Shown piece after piece: positions 1-6,472 of a DNA stretch of 13,748 bases (positions within the stretch are counted from its first letter, which is position 1; each line of letters begins with the position of its first letter). The notes under the pieces are model-generated. The model did no database searches, was not told where the DNA came from, and worked only from the letters and a program-made list of their open reading frames with translations. The translations under genes were made by a program, and so were the position numbers. This stretch comes from DASRAJ01 sp039920305. GTDB taxonomy: Bacteria > Bacteroidota > Bacteroidia > Chitinophagales > UBA10324. The DNA lies in NCBI GenBank assembly GCA_039920305.1, contig JBDSEA010000151.1:1-13748 (forward strand), given 5' to 3'.

Positions 1-233
1 TTGGTCTTAGATTTTCTTCTCCTTCTTTTTCTTCCGGTTTTTACTTCGGCTTCTTTTAAGTTTTTACTGCCCAGTTTTCTTCCACGCCTTTTCCGTCTGG
101 TTGATGGCGAGGTGGAGGAAATTCCGAGACCACTAAGCGCCCTGATAGCCTGGCGGAATGAACTAATCTTTTCTTCATGTGCCGCAATTTTTTGTTCGAG
201 CATTTTAATAATACCTTGATCGTCTGTTTTCAT
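1..233 (-). CDS. Small highly basic hypothetical protein (3' end cut by window edge)
   Basis: An open frame starts at ATG 233-231 and stays open for 77 codons to the left edge, so the C-terminus is missing. Residues 8-34 are predicted helical with heptad-like hydrophobic spacing (I8, M11, I16, I23, I30, L33), perhaps a short coiled coil. A Ser/Thr/Pro linker (39-45) leads to a tail in which 18 of residues 46-77 are Lys or Arg, including TRRKRRGRK and GRKRRRRK. Such tails bind nucleic acid in many proteins, and RRGRK faintly recalls an AT-hook, but I recognise no named family. No signal peptide is visible, so the protein is probably cytoplasmic. A perfect -7 promoter match (288-295) lies upstream. 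The plus-strand frame over the same bases is a shadow. The coding call is fairly secure; the function is unknown. Confidence 0.7.
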   Translation of the reverse strand, partial: MKTDDQGIIKMLEQKIAAHEEKISSFRQAIRALSGLGISSTSPSTRRKRRGRKLGSKNLKEAEVKTGRKRRRRKSKT

Positions 234-287
234 TCTGGTTTAAATTTAGTTGAATTAATTAATTAGTTAAGGGTTAAAAATACTAAA

Positions 288-295
288 CAAATCTA
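288..295 (-). promoter_or_regulatory. Predicted Bacteroidota -7 promoter element for the basic-protein gene
   Basis: On the minus strand this reads TAGATTTG, an exact match to the Bacteroidota sigma-ABfr -7 consensus TAnnTTTG. It lies 54 nt upstream of ATG 233, which would give a leader of roughly 45-50 nt. A weak -33 candidate (TTTC, 317-320) lies 21 nt further upstream. The same eight bases recur upstream of the Omp28-like gene. Confidence 0.45.
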
Positions 296-331
296 AAACG
301 ATAATTTAGTTTGTAAGAAATTATATAACTC

Positions 332-2239
332 TCAAAAAGATAAATACTCCCCATATAAAATCTGAAGAAAAGCTTTTGCTGCATTCAGCTGCACCTTTTC
401 ATGTTCACCGTAAGCTGAAATTCCGCTGTCGTGAAAATTAAATTGTACTGCACTACTGTCATTTATAAAGCCAATTCCCGTATCAAAAGAAAAGTATGCA
501 AAATTGTTGCGGTAATAGTTCAGTAAATTATTACTCCAGTGAAATTGGGTGTAATTTACCTTTAGCTGTGATAGTAAGGTTGCAGTGAGATCACATTGCA
601 TTCCTGTATTATTGATTGTTGCGCCACGAAACTCAGGCTTTAATGCTGTACCATAGAAGATAACGGGAATGTGAAAACGCGCAGGTTCATCCGGGCTTCT
701 GTTACGGGGAAGAATATGGCCATGATCAGCAATAAACACAAATAAGGTGTTCTTAAACCAGGGTTTATTCTTCACGCTTTTTAGATACTCCCCAATGCAA
801 TGATCAGTATAGAAACAGGAGCTTTTGAATTTTGAATAAACATCACCGCCTGGAAATCTCGGTTTTCCGGGAACGTCAAAAGGCTCATGACTGCTGAGAG
901 ATAATATGGCTGAAAAATTGGGCTGGGTTTCCGAATTTATTTCTATCGCCTGCTTTTTAAAAACAAATTCATCATGCGCACCCCATTTAGCGCTCATTTC
1001 CCCGGTAGCATAAGAACTTTTATCAATTAGCTTTACAATTCCGCTTTCAAACAGATAGGCTTTCATATTAGCAAAATTCAGCTCACCGCCATAATAAAAT
1101 GAATTACTATACCCTTTGGATGCTAAAATTCCGGGCAAATAACCAAGACCCCCGTATTTTTCAGGCTGCATCATTACTGAAACATCCGGTGTGGCAGGAA
1201 ACCCGCTTAAAATAGCTGCCAAGCCCTGGTCAGTCCGATACCCCTGGGAGTAAATATGGGTGAAAAGAAGTCCCTGGCTGATTACCGAATCAAGATTGGG
1301 TGTTATTCCTTTTTCACCATTCAGCGCTTCAAAAATATCAGCCGTAAAGCTTTCCAGAATAAATAAAATAATGTTTGGACGATCAGATTTTAATACCTGA
1401 ATTAATGAATCCTTTGATGGTGTATATAACTGCTTCAACAATTGACTTGCCTCTTCTTGAGATAAATATTGATAGGGATTTGAGTGAAGAATTTTTTTGT
1501 CCTGAGAAAGTCTTTTGGACGCGTTCCATAAGATATTTAAGGCCGCATCATTTAATATTTTTTCCGTAGAAAAATATGCGCTGCTTTCATTGATTGGAAT
1601 CAGCTGCACACCGCCCCGGATCGTAACAAACAGCAAGGGAAAAAGAAAAGCGTGAAAAAGTATTCCGGGTAAGATTGAAGTGCGGCTCCATGAAAAGCGG
1701 AACGAATTCTTTTTGAAGAACAGGATTAGTATGCTGATTCCAGTAATGATTTGGATGATCATCACGAGGGCCAGTAGTATCAGTTCATGCCAGTCAGTAA
1801 ATGCAGATGCTTCCTTAGTAAACCGGAGGTAACTGATTGCCCTGAAATTTAAATGCGTATTCCATTCCCGGTAAATACCCGCATCAAAAGCGAAGATAAA
1901 AGAATTAACAATTATCAGAACAACCGAATAAAAGGAAAAAAAACTTTTATAAAAAGAAAAAGGAATAGTTTGCTGGATAAAAACCAGTATGAAAGGTATC
2001 ACTGTTAAATACCCCGCCATTGAAAGGTCAAGCGATAATCCGTGGACAAATACTGCCCCCGTTTTATACATTGAAATGTGAGAAAATTTCCCGAAGAAAA
2101 AAACAATGAATGTTAGACGGTTAATGAAAAAAATTATCAGCCAGAAGAGAAAAATCTTAATGAGCGTAATGAAATAGCTGTGGTATGCAGCGTTTCGGGA
2201 GGGAATTTTCACACTGAAAGAATCATAACCATTTGACAA
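332..2239 (-). CDS. LTA synthase family / phosphoglycerol-transferase-like membrane protein
   Basis: A 635-residue protein of the alkaline phosphatase/sulfatase superfamily with the LtaS/MdoB layout. About five transmembrane helices (near 22-50, 73-90, 101-120, 152-176, 187-208) precede an extracytoplasmic catalytic domain from about 287. The LtaS-type active-site set is present: E296 (ILESF), threonine nucleophile T336 (GYRTDQG), H451 (LSSHEPF), and D505-H506 (IADHGH). The Cys/Ser-x-Pro-x-Arg motif of true sulfatases is absent. Family members move phosphoglycerol (or related phospho-alcohols) from lipids to polymers or glycans outside the membrane. Bacteroidota lack classical lipoteichoic acid, so the acceptor here is unknown. 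The frame begins at TTG 2239; no in-frame ATG precedes residue 57, and GTG at codon 10 (2212) is the alternative. A PlsC-like gene lies 136 nt upstream on the same strand, which fits envelope lipid metabolism. The family call is firm; substrate and start are not. Confidence 0.88.
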   Translation of the reverse strand: MSNGYDSFSVKIPSRNAAYHSYFITLIKIFLFWLIIFFINRLTFIVFFFGKFSHISMYKTGAVFVHGLSLDLSMAGYLTVIPFILVFIQQTIPFSFYKSFFSFYSVVLIIVNSFIFAFDAGIYREWNTHLNFRAISYLRFTKEASAFTDWHELILLALVMIIQIITGISILILFFKKNSFRFSWSRTSILPGILFHAFLFPLLFVTIRGGVQLIPINESSAYFSTEKILNDAALNILWNASKRLSQDKKILHSNPYQYLSQEEASQLLKQLYTPSKDSLIQVLKSDRPNIILFILESFTADIFEALNGEKGITPNLDSVISQGLLFTHIYSQGYRTDQGLAAILSGFPATPDVSVMMQPEKYGGLGYLPGILASKGYSNSFYYGGELNFANMKAYLFESGIVKLIDKSSYATGEMSAKWGAHDEFVFKKQAIEINSETQPNFSAILSLSSHEPFDVPGKPRFPGGDVYSKFKSSCFYTDHCIGEYLKSVKNKPWFKNTLFVFIADHGHILPRNRSPDEPARFHIPVIFYGTALKPEFRGATINNTGMQCDLTATLLSQLKVNYTQFHWSNNLLNYYRNNFAYFSFDTGIGFINDSSAVQFNFHDSGISAYGEHEKVQLNAAKAFLQILYGEYLSF

Positions 2240-2296
2240 AAATAATCTTTGACAGCACCCAAACCACTGTTTCCAATGTTGAACTTAATCACTGCA

Positions 2297-2319
2297 TGAG
2301 CAAGGAATTCAATTGCTCA
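2297..2319. repeat. Inverted repeat TGAGCAA-N9-TTGCTCA
   Basis: Perfect 7-bp arms (2297-2303 and 2313-2319) surround a 9-nt spacer containing GAATTC. It lies in the 136-nt gap between the acyltransferase and the LTA-synthase-family gene. No U tract follows on either strand, so an operator or RNA stem-loop is more likely than an intrinsic terminator. The assignment is by pattern only. Confidence 0.4.
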
Positions 2320-2375
2320 AACCCAGGCATGTTTCATTAGGTGGGTTAATTAATCATTAAACACAGCATGATTAT

Positions 2376-2927
2376 CTATTCCGGCAGAGCAAAGTTTTCA
2401 GATTTATAAGGAGTAATATTCTTGTAAAAATTCCGGATTATTTCAAAATCTTTTTTGATATCTCCGGATGGCATAAATGATGGACCCATACCGGCTGTTT
2501 TTTCTTTGTAATCTAAATAGGCCATCACAACAGGTACTTGTGCGCCCAATGCGGCATAATAAAATCCCTTCCTCCATCTCGTTACCCTTTTACGGGTTCC
2601 TTCCGCAGGATATACCACTATTGCATGATCATGAGACTTTATATATTCAATCATTTTGGGAGTAAGGCCTGCGTTTGTGCTCCTGTCAATGGGAACTCCC
2701 CCAAGTTTAAGAAATAGGTTTTTTAGAGGTCCTCTGAAAACTTCTTTCTTCATCAAATATTTAACATCCAGATTCAGTAGAAGCTTTGCTGCTGCACCAA
2801 ATACAAAATCCCAGGCACTGGTATGCGGGGCAAGAAGAATAACACACTTTTTATATTCAGGCGGGATGTTATTTCCCAATTTCCATCCACAAAATTTAAA
2901 AAACCATTTCAGGAGCTGCTCCAGCAT
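2376..2927 (-). CDS. PlsC-like lysophospholipid / glycerol-phosphate acyltransferase
   Basis: A 183-residue protein with the PlsC (LPLAT) acyltransferase motifs in the expected order. These are the catalytic H-x4-D at H35-D40 (HTSAWD), a phosphate-binding region FRGPLKN (64-70) leading to GGVPIDRS (76-83), and motif III PAEGTRKR (107-114). The family transfers an acyl chain from acyl-ACP or acyl-CoA to a lysolipid or glycerol-phosphate hydroxyl at the inner face of the cytoplasmic membrane. The protein is shorter than classical PlsC (about 240 residues) and lacks a clear N-terminal transmembrane helix. Compact versions of this kind are common in Bacteroidota, and their acceptor is usually unproven. 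ATG 2927 is the first good start and places the H-x4-D motif at the usual distance. The LTA-synthase-family gene follows on the same strand. Confident as an acyltransferase, not as the AGPAT step itself. Confidence 0.87.
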   Translation of the reverse strand: MLEQLLKWFFKFCGWKLGNNIPPEYKKCVILLAPHTSAWDFVFGAAAKLLLNLDVKYLMKKEVFRGPLKNLFLKLGGVPIDRSTNAGLTPKMIEYIKSHDHAIVVYPAEGTRKRVTRWRKGFYYAALGAQVPVVMAYLDYKEKTAGMGPSFMPSGDIKKDFEIIRNFYKNITPYKSENFALPE

Positions 2928-3106
2928 TAAAAATTATGTGTATAATGAGAAAATATGAGCAAGTAATCTATTTCAAAATATTTTATTCCAATGATTTTGA
3001 ATTCTCAAAATAATTTGAATAGTTCTGAGTCTAATATAAATAAGGGAATGATTGCGGGTTATACATTCCAGTCAGGAATATGATAACATCCCTTAAATAT
3101 AACCTC

Positions 3107-4165
3107 TCACGGTTTTTCATCAGGATAAGTAACTACCGCGAGTTTATCACCTTTAGGGCTTACGGCAAGCCGGTAAAACTGGTACACCACCATGCTTTTG
3201 AATGTTGCAACCTGAACCCATGGACCCCTGCCTTTTTTACTGGATTTTTCTTCTTTAGGTTTTTCAGGCTTTACCGGCTGCCCCTTTGAGTTTGCCGGGC
3301 TTGTTTTGGAACTGGCCGGGGGATTTTGTTTTGAAGATGATGAATGTGCCGACGCCATGGTTGCGGTTGCTGTGGGAGGTATAAAATGATAAAGTTCAGT
3401 CCGGTCACCCATTAACAGGCTGCCATCCGGCATGTAGCAGTAATCCTCCTGGTCTTCTATTGTTTCCACCACAGTTGAAATTTTCTTGCTCTTGCCATCA
3501 TATACTTTAATGGTCCATGGATTTGATCCTTTATCCACAAAGGATATCTGCACGTTTTTGCCCGGAACCTTTTGTACGCATCTTCCCACATCTTCTGCAA
3601 TGGTGTCGGTTTTACCAGTAGATAAAGTAGTCAAAAGGAGCCTCATAGGATCATCTACAATCACATAAGCAACCCGCGACGCATCCATCCATACGTAGTA
3701 GGCAACCTTCTTTTGCTTCGGTAAAAAGTTAATGCACTCATCAATCTTATCATCACATCTGGCTAATATTTGTGTTACATTATCCTCAAGCACCCGCACT
3801 ACTGATACACCCACTTTATTCGGTGGAACCATGGGTGAGTATTCTGCCATTTTCGGTGTGTTAATTATAACCGTTGTTTTTTGTGTTCGCAGATCGTACT
3901 TATAGATATCACTTTTTGAAGAATCACCTGCTGATGAATCATTTACCGCAGCATATAAAATCGCACTTCCATCAGGGTAAAACCACGGCTCATTATCATA
4001 GTTTTCATTTTTTGTAATGCGTACCGGATTCTGAAATTGAAGTGACCCCTTCTTATCCAGGGAAATATCAAGCAAATAAATGTCGGTGGCAGGTAATGCG
4101 GTTGAATCCTGAGCTGACAATGGCTGGCAGATTAATAGCATAAGCAGCGGAATTAAAAAACGCAT
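3107..4165 (-). CDS. Exported PD40/TolB-like beta-propeller protein
   Basis: The frame extends to 4252, but I place the start at ATG 4165. From there a standard signal peptide begins (MRFLIPLLMLLICQPLSA, cut before QDS), whereas the upstream 29 codons look non-coding. The 352-residue product has TolB-like blades with PDG turns: YPDGSAILY (positions 64-72) followed by SDIYKYDL, and MPDGSLLMG (245-253). A C-terminal blade reads RLAVSPKGDKLAVV. The middle (VGRCVQKVPG, ISFVDKGSNPW) resembles Bacteroidota exported propellers annotated as PD40 or TolB-like, and ending soon after the VSPKGDKLA strand is normal for them as I recall. Such proteins act as periplasmic or outer-membrane scaffolds; no enzymatic residues are visible. 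A Ser/Pro/Lys-rich insert occupies about 271-313. The gene diverges from acs across a 259-nt gap. Exact role unknown. Confidence 0.78.
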   Translation of the reverse strand: MRFLIPLLMLLICQPLSAQDSTALPATDIYLLDISLDKKGSLQFQNPVRITKNENYDNEPWFYPDGSAILYAAVNDSSAGDSSKSDIYKYDLRTQKTTVIINTPKMAEYSPMVPPNKVGVSVVRVLEDNVTQILARCDDKIDECINFLPKQKKVAYYVWMDASRVAYVIVDDPMRLLLTTLSTGKTDTIAEDVGRCVQKVPGKNVQISFVDKGSNPWTIKVYDGKSKKISTVVETIEDQEDYCYMPDGSLLMGDRTELYHFIPPTATATMASAHSSSSKQNPPASSKTSPANSKGQPVKPEKPKEEKSSKKGRGPWVQVATFKSMVVYQFYRLAVSPKGDKLAVVTYPDEKP

Positions 4166-4289
4166 GCACCAAATCCATCTGTATTCCGGGTCAGTTATAA
4201 TCATGTTCATGACAATGATTTTTAGATTTACAAAGGTGAAACAAAAATTCAATCACACTCCTGAATTTTTTCAGAACGTATTCAACCAA

Positions 4290-4307
4290 TATGCTTATCA
4301 GAGCATA
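4290..4307. repeat. Inverted repeat TATGCT-N6-AGCATA in the acs divergent gap
   Basis: Perfect 6-bp arms (4290-4295, 4302-4307) with a 6-nt spacer lie in the 259-nt region between the start of the PD40-like gene (minus) and acs (plus). Its size and symmetry suit a binding site for a dimeric regulator, and either gene could be the target. I found no perfect TAnnTTTG element in this gap. The pattern could be chance in AT-rich DNA. Confidence 0.3.
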
Positions 4308-4424
4308 CCTAGTGCTACCATTACCTGGTGAGCAATTCAAAATTTCCCAATTTAACTTCATAAACTGCATTCCTTATTTTCGAATTTCAAACTTCATCTC
4401 AATCTACTTATATTTTTTCAATTC

Positions 4425-6347
4425 ATGCTTCCACGAATAACATCTTATGAAGAATATAAGCGCCAGTATTCCAGGAGCATATATGATTCAGATAATTTCT
4501 GGAGTGAAGTGGCAGAAGGTTTTCACTGGAGGGAAAAGTGGCAGACAGTTTCTTCAGGCGAATTCAGCAAGGCCGAATTCAAATGGTTTGAAGGAGCAAA
4601 ATTGAATATTACTGAAAATTGTCTTGACCGTCATTTAAAATCCCATGGAGAAAAAATTGCTATTATCTGGGAACCGAATGATGCGGAACAAAGTAATTGC
4701 AAGCTTACTTACCGTGAGTTGCATCATGAAGTTTGTAAGTTTTCAAATGTGATCCGGCAGCTCGGTATTCGCAAAGGTGATACGGTTTGCATTTATATGC
4801 CAATGATACCGGAGATCGTAATTGCTATGCTTGCCTGCGCGCGTATCGGTGCGGTTCATTCTGTTGTGTTCGGTGGATTTTCTGCTCAATCTTTATCAGG
4901 AAGAATACAGGATGCTGAATGCAGTCTGCTCATTACAGCAGATGGGTATTACCGGGGAGAGAAAATGGTTCCCCTTAAAAATATAGCTGATGAAGCACTG
5001 AGAGTTTGTCCTTCAGTAACCAGGGTAATTATTTTCAGAAGAGCGATGATCGATATTCAGATTGAACCCGGCAGGGACCTTTTCTGGGATCAGCTCATGA
5101 GTAATGTAAGCGATCAAAATCAGGTAGAAACAATGGATGCAGAAGATCCGCTTTTCATCCTGTATACTTCCGGTTCCACCGGCAAACCCAAGGGCATCGT
5201 ACATACCACTGCAGGATATATGGTATATACAGGATATAGTTTTCTCAATGTATTCCAATATCATGAGCACGATGTATACTGGTGCAGTGCTGACATCGGG
5301 TGGATCACCGGCCACAGCTATGTAGTGTATGGTCCCCTGCTCAACGGAGCCACTATTGTTATACATGAGGGAATACCGGCATATCCTGACTGGAGCCAAT
5401 GGTGGAAAATCATTGACAAATACAGTGTCAATATCTTCTACACTTCACCAACAGCGATCAGGTCATTCATGGCACAGGGTAATCATCATCTTCAAAATAC
5501 AAACCTCAATTCCTTAAGGGTTCTTGGAACAGTGGGCGAGCCAATCAATGAAGAAGCGTGGCAATGGTATTTTGAATTTATTGGTAAAAATCGCTGCACG
5601 GTCGTGGACACATGGTGGCAGACAGAAACGGGAGGAATCTTAATTACCTCACTCGCAGGCGTTACACCGGCTAAGCCATCCTTTGCTACGCTTCCATTCT
5701 TCGGAGTAGAACCGGTAATAGTTAACAATGAAGGATTGATTCAAAAAGAATTGGTTGCGGAGGGAAATCTTTGTATTACACGATCATGGCCGGGTCAGGC
5801 CAGAACCTTGTATAAGGATCATGACCGGTTTTTGAAAACATATTTCTCTGCTTATCCCGGGTTGTATTTCACCGGTGACGGATGCCGGAGAGATGAAAAT
5901 GGCTTTTACAGAATAACGGGCAGAGTAGATGATGTGATCAAGGTTTCAGGTCACCGTCTTGGTACTGCAGAAATTGAGGGTGCCATCAATCAGCATCCGG
6001 CAGTTGTTGAAAGCGCAGTGGTTGCCGTTCCCCACCACATCAGGGGTGAGGCTATTATAGCATTTGTCATTTGCTCGGTAAAGCAGGAGGATAGGCAAAA
6101 GTTTGAGAAGGAAGTGATTCAAAAAGTTTCAGACATAATTGGTCCTGTTGCCAGGCCGCACAAAGTTTTTGTGGTAAGCGGCCTGCCTAAAACACGGAGC
6201 GGCAAAATCATGCGGCGTATCCTCCGCAAAATTGCAGAAGGAAGTACCGGGCATGTCGGAGATATATCAACTTTGATGAATCCGGATGTGGTGGAGGAAA
6301 TACAAAAAAAAGTGCTCACTCCTGATCTTAATAATAGCCATAATTAA
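4425..6347 (+). CDS. acs: Acetyl-CoA synthetase (AMP-forming)
   Basis: A 640-residue member of the ANL superfamily, close to the normal Acs length of about 650. It activates acetate with ATP to acetyl-AMP and then forms acetyl-CoA in the cytoplasm (EC 6.2.1.1). Visible signatures: an N-terminal Acs segment ending in WFEGAKLNITENCLDRH (54-70); the ATP-binding P-loop YTSGSTGKPKG (247-257); WCSADIGWITGHSYVVYGPL (286-305); and DTWWQTETGG (395-404), whose second Trp (W398) limits the pocket to short acyl chains. Further on are TGDGCRRDENG (483-493) and the hinge/adenylate-binding region GRVDDVIKVSGHRLGTAEIE. The C-terminal catalytic lysine is K594 in TRSGKIMRR, the site that is reversibly acetylated in known Acs enzymes. 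The ATG at 4425 gives a standard N-terminus. Propionyl- or acetoacetyl-CoA synthetases are less likely. It stands as a single gene between a divergent neighbour and the downstream secreted-protein gene 125 nt away. Confidence 0.96.
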   Translation: MLPRITSYEEYKRQYSRSIYDSDNFWSEVAEGFHWREKWQTVSSGEFSKAEFKWFEGAKLNITENCLDRHLKSHGEKIAIIWEPNDAEQSNCKLTYRELHHEVCKFSNVIRQLGIRKGDTVCIYMPMIPEIVIAMLACARIGAVHSVVFGGFSAQSLSGRIQDAECSLLITADGYYRGEKMVPLKNIADEALRVCPSVTRVIIFRRAMIDIQIEPGRDLFWDQLMSNVSDQNQVETMDAEDPLFILYTSGSTGKPKGIVHTTAGYMVYTGYSFLNVFQYHEHDVYWCSADIGWITGHSYVVYGPLLNGATIVIHEGIPAYPDWSQWWKIIDKYSVNIFYTSPTAIRSFMAQGNHHLQNTNLNSLRVLGTVGEPINEEAWQWYFEFIGKNRCTVVDTWWQTETGGILITSLAGVTPAKPSFATLPFFGVEPVIVNNEGLIQKELVAEGNLCITRSWPGQARTLYKDHDRFLKTYFSAYPGLYFTGDGCRRDENGFYRITGRVDDVIKVSGHRLGTAEIEGAINQHPAVVESAVVAVPHHIRGEAIIAFVICSVKQEDRQKFEKEVIQKVSDIIGPVARPHKVFVVSGLPKTRSGKIMRRILRKIAEGSTGHVGDISTLMNPDVVEEIQKKVLTPDLNNSHN

Positions 6348-6472
6348 CCCCTATCCATTGAGAATTTGCAATTGCTATTTTAACTGAACTAACCATTCCA
6401 TTTCTATAGAATTAAAATGAAAAATGATTAATTAAATTATAATTTTAAAGGGAAAAATAAAACTTACACTCT

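Noticed and set aside
1..219. Plus-strand frame of 72 codons at the left edge
   Set aside because: It is antisense to the minus-strand frame with a proper ATG, a plausible helix-plus-basic-tail composition and an upstream promoter box. Its Leu/Phe/Ser-rich translation is the expected shadow of Lys/Arg/Glu codons.
332..2239. True sulfatase acting with the two sulfotransferases
   Set aside because: The Cys/Ser-x-Pro-x-Arg maturation motif is missing and the LtaS-type threonine nucleophile and topology are present, so it was not included in the sulfur theme.
2995..3010. TTTTGA-attc-TCAAAA hairpin as a terminator after the PD40-like gene
   Set aside because: The arms are only 6 bp of mostly A/T with a 4-nt loop and no U tract, which is expected by chance in such AT-rich DNA.
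4166..4252. N-terminal extension of the PD40-like protein
   Set aside because: It would bury the signal peptide 29 residues inside the protein. ATG 4165 gives a standard signal peptide.
5013..5399. Minus-strand 128-codon frame inside acs
   Set aside because: It lies wholly within the well-supported acs gene, and the translation shows no recognisable domain.
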